Assembly: GCA_026987115.1 (NCBI GenBank)
Contig: JALSNF010000036.1
Coordinates: 31,430-95,429 of the forward strand
Direction of reading: 5' to 3'
Source of the DNA: Desulfurobacteriaceae bacterium
Lineage (GTDB): Bacteria > Aquificota > Aquificia > Desulfurobacteriales > Desulfurobacteriaceae
DNA length: 64,000 nt
The notes beneath the pieces were generated by a model. It had not been told where the DNA came from, ran no database searches, and was given only the letters and a program-made list of their open reading frames with translations. Both the position numbers and the translations under genes were made by a program. Positions within the stretch are counted from its first letter, which is position 1. Each line of letters opens with the position of its first letter. Below, in pieces: positions 17,572-26,488 of this stretch.

Positions 17572-18561
17572 ATGAGAGAAAAGGTAGCTTACTTACTCTT
17601 TTCAGGAGGGTTAGACAGCATAATTGCTGCAGAACTCTTAAAGAAACTTGGTTTTAAAGTGGTAGGAGTCCACGTTAAGTCCCCTTTTTTTGGAAAGGAG
17701 GAGGGAGAGTTAAAGGAGCTGGCAGAAAAGTTAGGAATTGAACTTAAGATAGTTAAAACAAAGGAAGACTACTTAGAGCTCCTAAAGTCCCCAAAGTACG
17801 GGTATGGGAAGAACGTAAATCCCTGTATAGACTGTAAAGCTTACATGTTAAGGAAAGTAAAAGAGTTAGCACCTAAAGGTTCAGTCATAGCAACTGGGGA
17901 GGTTTTAGGTCAAAGACCGATGTCTCAACACCTTCAAGCTTTCAACGCAATAGAGAAACTCTCAGGATTAAAAGGAAAAGTCCTTAGACCCCTTTCAGGG
18001 AAGCTCCTTCCTACGACGGAATATGAAAAGGAAGGCTTAGTTGAAAAAGAAAAACTCCTTGACTTAAAGGGACGCTCAAGGAGGAGATATCCAGAGCTCT
18101 TAAAGAAATTGAAGATAGACCTTGACAAACTTCCAACTCCCGCCGGAGGATGCCTTTTAACTGACCCCTCTTTTAGCAAGAAGGTTAAAGACCTAATTAA
18201 GCACAACGAGCTTACCCTTGAAAACTCAGAGCTCCTTAAAGTGGGACGCCACTTTAGACTGGGAAAGTGTAAGCTGGTTGTTGGGAAAAACAAAAAGGAG
18301 AATGAGGAGCTCCTTAAGTTCGCAAATGAAAAGGACTTCATTTTAAAAGTTGAAACAGCACCGTCTCCTGTAGGCCTTTTAAGGTGCAAGGAAGAGCCTA
18401 AGAACGAAGAAATAGAAAAGGCGGCGGGAATCGTAGCAAGGTACTCTGACGCAAAAGGAGAACCTCAAGTTCCCGTTTCCCTTTACAAAGGTGGTAAACT
18501 AGTTAAAGAGGTAAAGGTAAAGCCGATTTTTGAAACAAAGAGCTACTTGATAACTTCTTAG
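17572..18561 (+). CDS. PP-loop ATPase with C-terminal NFACT-R domain, predicted tRNA thiolation enzyme
   Basis: The N-terminal PP-loop SGGLDS (about residues 11-16) adenylates a substrate as in MnmA and ThiI. NPCIDCKAYML supplies a CxxC pair and GEVLGQRPMSQ a further conserved patch. The C-terminal third (VGRHFRLGKCKLVVGKNKKENEEL) resembles the NFACT-R RNA-binding domain found in PP-loop proteins predicted to modify tRNA. The exact product is unknown. I use the ATG at 17572 because AAGGAG is five bases before it; the track's GTG at 17566 overlaps that site. The two universal stress genes follow with a gap of about 10 bases. Confidence 0.7.
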   Translation: MREKVAYLLFSGGLDSIIAAELLKKLGFKVVGVHVKSPFFGKEEGELKELAEKLGIELKIVKTKEDYLELLKSPKYGYGKNVNPCIDCKAYMLRKVKELAPKGSVIATGEVLGQRPMSQHLQAFNAIEKLSGLKGKVLRPLSGKLLPTTEYEKEGLVEKEKLLDLKGRSRRRYPELLKKLKIDLDKLPTPAGGCLLTDPSFSKKVKDLIKHNELTLENSELLKVGRHFRLGKCKLVVGKNKKENEELLKFANEKDFILKVETAPSPVGLLRCKEEPKNEEIEKAAGIVARYSDAKGEPQVPVSLYKGGKLVKEVKVKPIFETKSYLITS

Positions 18562-18570
18562 GAGGAGGAG

Positions 18571-19041
18571 ATGCCCCTTTTTAAAAAGGTCCTTTACTCA
18601 ACAGACTTTTCACCTTTGGCAGAGGTTGCCCTTGAATATGTAAAGAAGCTAAAGGAAGCCGGCGAAGAAGAGGTGGTTGTAGTTCACGTAGTTGACGACC
18701 TATCGGTAGAGCTCCCAGAGGGAACAGACCTAATTAAGGAAAAGGAAGTTTACAAAATCCTCCCTGAAGTTGACCAAGAGTACCTATTAGACCTCGTAGA
18801 GAGGTTAAACTCCATTAAAGAGCTCCTTGAAAAGGAGAACTTAAAAGTTAAAACTTACCTAAAATACGGGAACATACCTAAACAGATAGTCTCTGTTGCC
18901 GATGAGGAGAAGGTAAACCTAATAGTTATGGGAGCACACGGTAAGGGGCTCTTAACGGAGCTCCTTTTAGGAAGCGTCTCAACCGACGTTATAAGGGAAG
19001 CTAAATGCCCGGTACTAATTGTTAAGAGGAGGGAGGAGTAA
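18571..19041 (+). CDS. universal stress protein (UspA family), ATP-binding type
   Basis: A 156-residue Usp fold. It opens KKVLYSTDFSPLAEVALEY, has a VMGAHGKG loop near residue 128, and ends GSVSTDVIREAKCPVLIVK. The G-2x-G-9x-G-S/T pattern of ATP-binding Usps is present in the last third. GGAGGAG precedes the ATG. The role is stress-related signalling or survival; the partner is unknown. It is coupled to a second Usp gene by a one-base TAATG overlap. Confidence 0.88.
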   Translation: MPLFKKVLYSTDFSPLAEVALEYVKKLKEAGEEEVVVVHVVDDLSVELPEGTDLIKEKEVYKILPEVDQEYLLDLVERLNSIKELLEKENLKVKTYLKYGNIPKQIVSVADEEKVNLIVMGAHGKGLLTELLLGSVSTDVIREAKCPVLIVKRREE

Positions 19042-19517
19042 TGCTCTTTGAGAAAGTCCTTTACCCCTTTGACGGGAAAAAGGCAAGTTTAGAAGTAAAG
19101 CCCTATGTTCTAAAGCTAAAAGAGGCCGGATGCAAAGAAGTTCACCTACTTTACGTTTTAGTGCCTTCAGAGTGGGGAATTTTAGCCAAAGAAGAGTATG
19201 ACTGTATAGAAAAGATAGAAGCTCTAAAGGCAGCCATTGAAGAGGGATTTGTAGATGCCCTTTTAAGGATGTTTAAGAAAATGGAGGAAGTAGCCTCTGA
19301 ATTTGAGAAGGAGGGAGTTAAAACAAAAGTAGTTATGATACCCGGAGAGCTTGACGAGGTAATTTCAGAATACGCTAAGAAAAACGACGTGAAACTCGTA
19401 GCTTTAGGGATAACCTCAGAATCCCTTTCCTTTTTCAGGGTAGGGAAGGTTCTAGATATTATAAAGGCCTTAGATAGACCTATATTAATAGTAAAGTCTC
19501 CAGAGGAAGAAGGTTAA
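19041..19517 (+). CDS. universal stress protein (UspA family), divergent
   Basis: A 158-residue Usp paralogue, translationally coupled to the first. The fold is clear (FEKVLYPFDGKKASLEV, VKLVALGITSES, DRPILIVK). The usual glycine-rich ATP loop is replaced by GITSESLSFFRVGKVLD, so it may not bind ATP as the neighbour does. A heterodimer of the two is possible. The stop codon overlaps the convergent bioA by 4 bases. Confidence 0.8.
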   Translation: MLFEKVLYPFDGKKASLEVKPYVLKLKEAGCKEVHLLYVLVPSEWGILAKEEYDCIEKIEALKAAIEEGFVDALLRMFKKMEEVASEFEKEGVKTKVVMIPGELDEVISEYAKKNDVKLVALGITSESLSFFRVGKVLDIIKALDRPILIVKSPEEEG

Positions 19518-20866
19518 GCTCCAAGCTCTTCCACTATGGCCTCTTTGTAGGCCTTTACCATAAAATCTATCTCCTTCTCGCTTATTGCAAGAGGGGGCAT
19601 TATCACGAGGACGGGCCCAAGGGGTCTGGTAAATACCCCTTTCTCTATAATCCTCCTTGAAACCCTCCTTCCAACGTCATCTTTCCAGGAAAAGCCTTCC
19701 TTGCTCCTTTTATCCTTAACAAGTTCTACTCCAACCATAAAGCCTTTTCCTCTAATATCCCCAACATGGTTTAAGTCTGAAAGTTCCTCTTTTAAAGTCT
19801 TCCAGAGATAGTCTATTTTAGGCTCTAAGCTCTCAGGCCATCCCTTCTTCTCAAAGAGCTCAATGTTCTTTAAAGCAACGGCACATCCAAGCTGGTTTCC
19901 AGTAAAGGTGTGGCCGTGGAAAAAGGTCTTTCCGCTTCCGTAATCCCCTCCCCAGAAAGCCCCGTAAACTTCATCGGTAGCAAGAGTTATCGCCAAGGGC
20001 ATGTAGCCTGCAGTTAAGCCCTTTGATATAGCCATAATGTCGGGAACAACTCCTTCGTGTTCACAAGCAAACATCCGTCCGGTCTTTCCAAAACCTGTGG
20101 CAACTTCATCAAGTATTAACAAAACTCCATACTCACTGCAGAGCTCCCTAACCCCTTTTAAGAAACCTTCAGGGTGAGTTATCATACCGGCAGCTGCTTG
20201 AACTAAAGGCTCCATAACAACAGCTGCTATCTCGTCAGCGTGGCGTTCAAGGAGCTCCCTTAACTTAGAAAGGCTAAACTCTTTACACTCCTCTTTACTC
20301 CCAGGAAACCTGTAAGGGTGAGGGGAGGGAATTTTAAAGGTCTCAAACATAAGCTCCCTAAACATTGAGTGAAAGAGCTCTATACCCCCTATACTCACAG
20401 AACCTATGGTGTCTCCGTGGTAGGCCTCTTCAAGCTTAACGAACTTGGTCTTCTTTCCCTTCCCTTTAAGCTGCCAGTACTGGTAGGCCATTTTAAGGGC
20501 GGCCTCCATAGCCGTTGAGCCGTCATCTGTATAAAAAACGTGCTTTAAACCCTTAGGAGCTATTTCAACGACTTTCTTTGCAAGCAAAATTGAAGGCTCG
20601 TTGGCAAGGCCTAAAAGGGTTGAATGGGCAATCTTCTCAAGCTGAGAAACTATAGCTTCGTTTAGCTCCTTTACGTTGTGGCCGTGAACATTGCACCAAA
20701 TAGAAGAAACTGCATCAAGGTACTTTTTACCGTCTATGTCAAAAAGCCAGCACCCTTCCCCCCTCTCTATCACTATGGGCTCACTTTTTACGTATTCGGC
20801 CATCTGGGTAAAGGGATGCCAAACGAATTCCTTATCCCACTTTTTAAGGAGTTCCTTCACCTTCAC
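19514..20866 (-). CDS. bioA: adenosylmethionine-8-amino-7-oxononanoate aminotransferase
   Basis: A PLP enzyme making 7,8-diaminopelargonate with SAM as amino donor, in biotin synthesis. The 450-residue protein has WHPFTQM near residue 17, the GSTAMEAALKMA cofactor loop near 110, AYHGDTIG near 148, LILDEVATGFGKTG near 250 and the PLP lysine in ISKGLTAGYMP near 283. Start choice is uncertain: GTG at 20866 is only one base from the AAAGGAG site, while the in-frame GTG at 20860 has a spacing of seven and is probably used. It overlaps the upstream envelope gene. No other bio gene is adjacent; bioB is at 42,970. Confidence 0.93.
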   Translation of the reverse strand: MKVKELLKKWDKEFVWHPFTQMAEYVKSEPIVIERGEGCWLFDIDGKKYLDAVSSIWCNVHGHNVKELNEAIVSQLEKIAHSTLLGLANEPSILLAKKVVEIAPKGLKHVFYTDDGSTAMEAALKMAYQYWQLKGKGKKTKFVKLEEAYHGDTIGSVSIGGIELFHSMFRELMFETFKIPSPHPYRFPGSKEECKEFSLSKLRELLERHADEIAAVVMEPLVQAAAGMITHPEGFLKGVRELCSEYGVLLILDEVATGFGKTGRMFACEHEGVVPDIMAISKGLTAGYMPLAITLATDEVYGAFWGGDYGSGKTFFHGHTFTGNQLGCAVALKNIELFEKKGWPESLEPKIDYLWKTLKEELSDLNHVGDIRGKGFMVGVELVKDKRSKEGFSWKDDVGRRVSRRIIEKGVFTRPLGPVLVIMPPLAISEKEIDFMVKAYKEAIVEELGA

Positions 20867-22589
20867 ACTCCTTTAAAACTTCAATCTCAACCCTACGGTT
20901 CTTAGCCCTGTTCTCCTCAGTATTATTTGGGTAAAGAGGCCTTGACTCTCCGTAGCCTACAATTTCAACCTTTTCCTTAGGAATTCCCTTAGAAATTAAG
21001 TAGTTCGCAACAGCACTAGCTCTCTTAAGGGAGAGTTGGTAATTATACTTTTTTGAACCAACATTATCGGTATGTCCTGAAACTATAATCTTCTTATAGC
21101 TCATACCTTTCAAGTACTCCACTACTTGGTCTAAAACAGAGTAGGCATTTGGCTTTAGGCTATAACTGTTAAATTCAAAAAGGAGTTTTGAGCCAACTCT
21201 TAAATTAACTCTACACTTACTCTCACTCACCTTAACAGGTAAAAAGTTTTGGATGTTAAAAGGCTCTTTGTGGCCACTCCTAACTAAACTTAGAACGAGA
21301 GCTATCTCATATCTAGGGCCTTGAAAATATTGAACTTCTAAATTATGGAAACCCTCAGTAAGCTTTACCGTACCGCACTTTTCAGTGGGAGGATGTATTC
21401 CGTCATTATTTATTATCAGGTTCCCGTCTATAAAAAGTTTAGCCCCGTCATCGCTCAAAAGACAGAAAGTGTAATCTCTACCTTTTGGAAAATAGGCTTT
21501 TCCTTTATAGTCTATGGCAAACCACTCGTACCTGTCTGTTATACCCGGGAAACCCTCTTTAAAGCTCCTTGGAGGTATGTTTAGTTCATAAGTATATATC
21601 TTCCCTACGGGCGTAAGGGTTTTAAAGTCGGGAAGAGAAGAGGTACCTTTAGGCAGAAAGTAAACATTTCCTGTAAAGCTAAAGGGTTTTACTTGAGAGC
21701 TCCCAAAAACACCTTGGAAATTAGAAAATTTAGTTATACAACCTTTTAATCCTCTTATCCTCTGGTCAGTTTCTCCGTTAAGGGATGCTGTAAAAATAGC
21801 AGTGTACATAGGAGCAGGAAGAGGATAGTTAAACTCGTACTTAAAGGCCTTCTCTTGAGAGGAAGCGTTTTTAAAACTTAAGTCTATAACCTTATAAGTT
21901 TGCCAACGGTTATCTTTGATTTCTATTTGAGCACCTACATTACCGGAACAGGAGAGTTTCAGTTTGCCGGAAAATAGAATCCCGCTTTTACTTTTCAAGG
22001 CTTTAAAGCTCTCAATTTGCAAGCATCTATTTGGAAGAGGTCCTTTGTCCCCTCGGTAAAACAGGAACTCCCCGTCGTTATAGGCCATGTCAAAACCTGC
22101 AGCATCTTCAAAAGAGAACCTGTAAACTCCATTGCCACCTTTCACTTTAAAGAAATTCCCATTATCAGAACCGATAGGACCATACCAACTACCATTCCAG
22201 TAAGTTTTCTCTATAAACCTAACTCTATCTCCTCTTTTTAAGCCTTTAATCTCTATGGGGGCAAAAGCCAACTTTCTTAAAGGTCCAACAAACTCACCTA
22301 AGAACTTTGGTTCTCCATCATTAACTTGGTAATAGAGCCTAGTACAGCCAGAAGCGTTAAAGTAAAGCATTTTAAAGTACCAAGGTTTTGAATCATCGTT
22401 AATAATTACTGTTCCATTAACTTTGTGATTGTCTTTTAAAGCACCTATACTTCCCTTAGCCTTCTCTAAAACTCCTTTTGCCTTCTCCACTTGGTTTTGA
22501 ATTTGATTAAGTTGGTCAAGAAATCCTCCAAAAGAATTAAAAGGAAAAGCCGTCAACGCAATAAAAAGGAAAGCAAAACGAGAATTCAT
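20844..22589 (-). CDS. secreted PA14-domain and OmpA C-terminal domain protein
   Basis: A 581-residue envelope protein. The signal peptide is about residues 1-21 (ending NSFGG), followed by a short coiled segment (LNQIQNQVEKAKGVLEKAKG). The next part, up to about residue 300, is beta-rich without a recognised family and contains several cysteines. A PA14-like domain (about 305-430) has the diagnostic CLLSDDGAKLFIDG and a late FHNLEVQYFQG. The OmpA/MotB peptidoglycan-binding domain (about 465-575) has GHTDNVGSKKYN, LSLKRASAV and ENRAKNRRVEI. It probably displays a carbohydrate-binding PA14 module anchored to the cell wall. Its 3' end overlaps bioA. Confidence 0.82.
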   Translation of the reverse strand: MNSRFAFLFIALTAFPFNSFGGFLDQLNQIQNQVEKAKGVLEKAKGSIGALKDNHKVNGTVIINDDSKPWYFKMLYFNASGCTRLYYQVNDGEPKFLGEFVGPLRKLAFAPIEIKGLKRGDRVRFIEKTYWNGSWYGPIGSDNGNFFKVKGGNGVYRFSFEDAAGFDMAYNDGEFLFYRGDKGPLPNRCLQIESFKALKSKSGILFSGKLKLSCSGNVGAQIEIKDNRWQTYKVIDLSFKNASSQEKAFKYEFNYPLPAPMYTAIFTASLNGETDQRIRGLKGCITKFSNFQGVFGSSQVKPFSFTGNVYFLPKGTSSLPDFKTLTPVGKIYTYELNIPPRSFKEGFPGITDRYEWFAIDYKGKAYFPKGRDYTFCLLSDDGAKLFIDGNLIINNDGIHPPTEKCGTVKLTEGFHNLEVQYFQGPRYEIALVLSLVRSGHKEPFNIQNFLPVKVSESKCRVNLRVGSKLLFEFNSYSLKPNAYSVLDQVVEYLKGMSYKKIIVSGHTDNVGSKKYNYQLSLKRASAVANYLISKGIPKEKVEIVGYGESRPLYPNNTEENRAKNRRVEIEVLKECEGEGTP

Positions 22590-22678
22590 CCCCCTACCCC
22601 TCCCTAATAAGAGTTCATTACTTATTTTATTCCCTAATTTAAGAGCTTTCTACAAAGAGAAAGAGAGGGAAAGCCCCC

Positions 22679-23308
22679 CTACTTTACTCTCTGGAGGGCC
22701 TGCTCTCCTATCTTGACGCCTTCTTTAAAGGCATTCTTGTTTAAGTCTATAAACCTTGAAGGAACGCTTTTTTCTATAGCTCTTAGGAAGGAGTCTTCAG
22801 ATATGAGAGGTTTCCCGTCAAATTGGAGTTTTGTGGCAACTTGGAATACTCCAAGGGCAACTATGTTCATAACTTGCCTTCTTCCTAGAACTTCAGCAGC
22901 GGTTCTTGCAATGGGAGCTGAAACTATCCTGTACATATTGCAGTCTAAGTCGCACTTAACGAGGTCTTCGTCAACTATTACGAGAGCTCCCGGCTTTACG
23001 TTTACGAGAACATCTGCATCTGCTTCGCTACACTCAGGGTCAAGCCTAACGGGCTTTCCTTTGACCATGTCATCGTAAGCTTCTTGAGATTGAATTACTA
23101 CTGCGTCAAGCTCGGTCGTCTTAGGGAAGTCTATCTGTCTATCAGAGATTACAACGTCTCCCATTGAAACTCCACTTCTCATAGCAGCGCCGTAGGTTGC
23201 AGTTTGGGTTGCCCAAAGTCCCTCTTCAGCAGCAGCTGTTGCAAGGACAACCGCAGCAAGTATTGAACCTTGACCCGCCGAGCCTATAACCCTAACCTCA
23301 TACCTCAT
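22679..23308 (-). CDS. korC: 2-oxoglutarate:ferredoxin oxidoreductase, gamma subunit
   Basis: The gamma domain of 2-oxoacid:ferredoxin oxidoreductases, 209 residues. It begins EVRVIGSAGQGSILAAVVLA and carries TQTATYGAAMRSGVSMGDVVIS near residue 35. It is the last gene of korDABC and overlaps korB by 4 bases. Linkage to sucCD argues for 2-oxoglutarate as the product: reductive carboxylation of succinyl-CoA in the reductive TCA cycle. An alternative 2-oxoacid cannot be excluded by sequence alone. Confidence 0.88.
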   Translation of the reverse strand: MRYEVRVIGSAGQGSILAAVVLATAAAEEGLWATQTATYGAAMRSGVSMGDVVISDRQIDFPKTTELDAVVIQSQEAYDDMVKGKPVRLDPECSEADADVLVNVKPGALVIVDEDLVKCDLDCNMYRIVSAPIARTAAEVLGRRQVMNIVALGVFQVATKLQFDGKPLISEDSFLRAIEKSVPSRFIDLNKNAFKEGVKIGEQALQRVK

Positions 23309-24162
23309 TTTTCACCCCCAGAAAGAGCCTTTACTTTGCTCCAGTAAACTTCCGTGTACTCCGGCCTTGAATCGTCGTGATAGAGAAGGCCCCTTGGTAT
23401 TTTCCCTGCCCTTTTCTCTTCTGGCAATTTTTCCCAAGCTTTAACTGGAAGTGTGTTCTCTTTAAACCAGAAGTACATCTCCTCAAAGCTCATTCTGTTT
23501 TTCCTACCGTAAACGATAGTACATGGGGAAAGGACTTCTATTAGGGAAAAACCTTTGTGTTTAATTCCGTCCTTTATAAGCTTTTTAAGCTCCATTGCGT
23601 GGTACGCAGTTCCCCTAGCAACGTAAGTAGCCCCAGCAGCAATTGCAAGTTTCGCTATGTCAAACTGGGGCTCGTAGTTCCCGTAAGGGGTTGTAGTTGC
23701 GTAAGCCCCTTCAGGAGTGGTAGGTGAAACTTGACCTCCGGTCATACCGTATATCCAGTTGTTTATTAAGATAACGGTTAGGTCTATGTTCCTGCGGGCA
23801 GCGTGGATAAAGTGGTTTCCACCTATGGCAAGGGCGTCTCCGTCTCCTGTAAAGAGTATCGTAGTTAATTCTGGCCTTGCAAGCTTTAAGCCAGTTGCAA
23901 AGGCAGGTGCCCTTCCGTGGGTAGTGTGGAGGGTAAAGCCGTCAAAATAGCCGGGAGTTCTGGAAGAGCAGCCTATACCTGACACCATAGCAACTTGGTC
24001 ATTTGAAATCCCTAGCTCGTCTAGTGCCATACAGGTAGCTCTAAAAGCCTGTCCAATTCCGCAACCTGGGCACCAAATAGTAGGCATCTTGTTAAGGCGT
24101 AGGTATTTAAAGTAAGGCTTTTTCTCAACTATTTTCTCCATGGGTAGGTTGGGAGCTCCCAT
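23305..24162 (-). CDS. korB: 2-oxoglutarate:ferredoxin oxidoreductase, beta subunit (TPP binding)
   Basis: A 285-residue TPP-binding subunit. It contains the Fe-S/TPP-linked WCPGCGIGQ near residue 31, the TPP motif GDGDALAIGGNHFIHAARRN near 105-124 and the later NNWIYGMTGGQ. It probably holds one 4Fe-4S cluster through scattered cysteines, as in the family. It overlaps korA by one base and korC by four, so all subunits are translated together. Confidence 0.92.
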   Translation of the reverse strand: MGAPNLPMEKIVEKKPYFKYLRLNKMPTIWCPGCGIGQAFRATCMALDELGISNDQVAMVSGIGCSSRTPGYFDGFTLHTTHGRAPAFATGLKLARPELTTILFTGDGDALAIGGNHFIHAARRNIDLTVILINNWIYGMTGGQVSPTTPEGAYATTTPYGNYEPQFDIAKLAIAAGATYVARGTAYHAMELKKLIKDGIKHKGFSLIEVLSPCTIVYGRKNRMSFEEMYFWFKENTLPVKAWEKLPEEKRAGKIPRGLLYHDDSRPEYTEVYWSKVKALSGGEK

Positions 24163-25313
24163 TACTTACCTCCTTTAACGATTTCCTCTATCTTCGCCAA
24201 GATTTCGTGGGGATAGATAATCTTTCCGTTGGCCCTGTTAAGCCTGTAAACCGGAGCTTCTCCTTTAGCACACCTTTCAACTTCTAAAACGTACTGTCCC
24301 ATGTTTAGCTCAGGAACGAGTATTGCTTTAACGCTCTTTGCAAGCTCATAAAGGGTCTCTTCGGGAGAAGGCCAGATTGTTATGACCCTTAAAAGTCCGG
24401 CCTTAATTCCCTTTTCCCTTGCAAGGTCAACTGCAGTCTTGGCAGCCCTTGCAGTAGTTCCAAAGGCAACTATTGCAACTTCAGCGTCGTCAAGTTTATA
24501 AGCCTCGTTCCTTTCAAGCTCCTTCTGGCGGCTCTTTACTTTGTTTATGAGCCTCTCTATCAACTCTTGGCACATTTCAGGGTCCGTTGTTGGGAAACCG
24601 GTATAGTCGTGGTGAAGTCCCGTTGCGTGTCCCCTATACCCGGGAGTCCCGTAAGGAGCTATTGCAGGAACTCCGTCTTCTTCCGGTTTGTAGGGAAGGT
24701 ACTCTTCAGGAGGAACCTTAGGCATTTTCCTGTCCCATATCTCAACTTTTCCCTCTTCAAACTGCTCCATGTCAACGGTTTCCCTCATGTGCCCTAGAAC
24801 CTCGTCTAAAAGCAGGACAACGGGAGTCCTTAACCTTTCAGCCCAGTTAAAAGCCCTTATGGTCTCTTCCATTATCTCTTGAACGTTTCCAGGGTAGAAA
24901 ACCGGAATCATCTTATCGCCGTGGGTTCCCCAAAGGGACTGCATTATCTCCTGCTGGCCAACTTGAGTGGGAAGACCTGTTGACGGACCTCCCCTTTGAA
25001 CGTTTACAACGACGCAGGGAGCCTCTACCATAAAGGCGTAGCCCAAGTTTTCCTGCTTTAGTGAGAAGCCGGGACCAGATGTTGCAGTCATAGCCTTTAA
25101 GCCAGCGAAGGAACCCCCTACAGTTGCTCCCATTGCAGCAATTTCATCCTCCATCTGGATAAAAACTCCTCCCTTTTTGGGAAGGAGCTCTGCCATCTTC
25201 TCTGCAATTTCAGAAGAGGGGGTAATTGGATAACCTGCGTAAAACCTACAGCCGGCTAAAACTGCAGCTTCGGCACAGGCGTGGTTTCCATACTTAAGCT
25301 CAAGCTTAGCCAT
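24162..25313 (-). CDS. korA: 2-oxoglutarate:ferredoxin oxidoreductase, alpha subunit
   Basis: A 383-residue alpha subunit with GNHACAEAAVLAGCRFYAGYPITPSSE at the N-terminus, the conserved EDEIAAMGATVGGSFAG and TATSGPGFSLKQE segments, and a C-terminal domain II (AFGTTARAAK). It has no fused gamma domain, consistent with a four-gene enzyme. It is preceded at 10 bases by the ferredoxin-like delta subunit. The strong resemblance in layout to OorDABC of epsilonproteobacteria supports 2-oxoglutarate as the substrate. Confidence 0.92.
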   Translation of the reverse strand: MAKLELKYGNHACAEAAVLAGCRFYAGYPITPSSEIAEKMAELLPKKGGVFIQMEDEIAAMGATVGGSFAGLKAMTATSGPGFSLKQENLGYAFMVEAPCVVVNVQRGGPSTGLPTQVGQQEIMQSLWGTHGDKMIPVFYPGNVQEIMEETIRAFNWAERLRTPVVLLLDEVLGHMRETVDMEQFEEGKVEIWDRKMPKVPPEEYLPYKPEEDGVPAIAPYGTPGYRGHATGLHHDYTGFPTTDPEMCQELIERLINKVKSRQKELERNEAYKLDDAEVAIVAFGTTARAAKTAVDLAREKGIKAGLLRVITIWPSPEETLYELAKSVKAILVPELNMGQYVLEVERCAKGEAPVYRLNRANGKIIYPHEILAKIEEIVKGGK

Positions 25314-25323
25314 CTTCTCCTCC

Positions 25324-25554
25324 CTAAGCGCTTGCTATTTCTTCGTACTCCTCAGGAGTAAAAACGTAAATGCAGAAATCAGGACAAATCATCTCACACT
25401 GCTTACAGCCTATACACTTTTCAGGATAAGCTACAGTCATAATTGCCTTTACCTTATCAAGCTTTAAAACTTGAGTAGGGCAGACTGCCGCACAGATGTT
25501 GCAGCCTTTGCACCAGTCCTCCTTTACTACGACTACGCCTTTTGCTGCCATCAC
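25324..25554 (-). CDS. korD: 2-oxoglutarate:ferredoxin oxidoreductase, delta subunit (2[4Fe-4S])
   Basis: A 76-residue ferredoxin-like subunit with two CxxCxxCxxxCP motifs: CKGCNICAAVCP at residues 16-27 and CIGCKQCEMICP near 47-58. It passes electrons between external ferredoxin and the catalytic subunits. It is the first gene of korDABC, 17 bases after sucD. The ATG-ATG start leaves a one-codon ambiguity. Confidence 0.92.
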   Translation of the reverse strand: MMAAKGVVVVKEDWCKGCNICAAVCPTQVLKLDKVKAIMTVAYPEKCIGCKQCEMICPDFCIYVFTPEEYEEIASA

Positions 25555-25571
25555 TTCCTCCTTAAGTTTCT

Positions 25572-26474
25572 TTAAAGGAGACCTCTTTCCTTAAGAGCTC
25601 TCTCCATAACCTCTCCTATCTCTGCAGGAGTGTTGCAAACATAAGCACCTGCTTCTCTTAGAGCCTCCATTTTACTTTTTGCGTCTCCCTTACCGCCGGA
25701 GATTATCGCACCGGCATGTCCCATACGCCTTCCAGGGGGAGCGGTCACGCCGGCTATGTAAGCTACAACCGGCTTTTTAACATTTTCTTTAATGTACTCT
25801 GCAGCTTCTTCTTCCATAGTTCCGCCTATCTCTCCTATTAAGACTATTGCGTCGGTTTCAGGGTCGTTGTTAAACATCTCTACCGCTTCCTTGTGGGTAG
25901 TCCCGGGAACAGGGTCTCCTCCTATACCTATAACTGTTGACTGGCCTATCCCCCTTGCAGTTAACTGGTAAGCAGCTTCGTAAGTTAAAGTTCCAGAGCG
26001 GGAAACTATTCCAACCCTTCCCTTTTTAAAGATGTGGCCCGGCATTATCCCCATCTTACACTCTTCAGGAGTTATAACTCCCGGACAGTTGGGCCCTACA
26101 TACCTTACTCCGGTTCCTTCAAGGGCTCTTTTAACCTTTACCATATCATTAACAGGTATCCCTTCTGTAATACACACTATAACCTTTATCCCGGCATCAG
26201 CTGCTTCCATTATTGCGTCGGCGGCAAAAGGAGGAGGAACGAATATCAAAGAGGCATTAGCTCCAGTCTCTTTTACCGCTTCCTCAACGGTGTTGAAAAC
26301 GGGCACGCTGTACTTTCCCTCTTCATCACTCCAGACAAGGCCACCTTTGCCGGGAGTCACTCCCGCAACTATCTGGGTTCCGTAGTCTAAACACTGTTTA
26401 GCGTGGAAAGAGCCTTCCCTTCCAGTTAAACCTTGGACTACAACTTTAGTGTTTCTATCTATTAAAACGCTCAT
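25572..26474 (-). CDS. sucD: succinyl-CoA synthetase, alpha subunit
   Basis: The CoA-binding and phosphohistidine subunit. The 300-residue protein has [14 protein letters not shown] near residue 14, the [10 protein letters not shown] loop near 124 and the active-site histidine in [10 protein letters not shown] near 250. In an autotroph running the reductive TCA cycle it makes succinyl-CoA from succinate and ATP, feeding the adjacent 2-oxoglutarate synthase. It lies 14 bases after sucC. Confidence 0.96.
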   Translation of the reverse strand: MSVLIDRNTKVVVQGLTGREGSFHAKQCLDYGTQIVAGVTPGKGGLVWSDEEGKYSVPVFNTVEEAVKETGANASLIFVPPPFAADAIMEAADAGIKVIVCITEGIPVNDMVKVKRALEGTGVRYVGPNCPGVITPEECKMGIMPGHIFKKGRVGIVSRSGTLTYEAAYQLTARGIGQSTVIGIGGDPVPGTTHKEAVEMFNNDPETDAIVLIGEIGGTMEEEAAEYIKENVKKPVVAYIAGVTAPPGRRMGHAGAIISGGKGDAKSKMEALREAGAYVCNTPAEIGEVMERALKERGLL

Positions 26475-26488
26475 TTTCGCCTCCCCTT

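Noticed and set aside
22600-22678. Possible hairpin GCTTTC...GAAAGC between korC and the PA14-OmpA gene
   Set aside because: The stem is six bases with an 18-base loop and no T-run, so it is not a convincing terminator.
26032-26390. Plus-strand ORFs of 117 and 118 codons opposite sucD
   Set aside because: They lie wholly within sucD on the other strand, have no ribosome site and show no domain.
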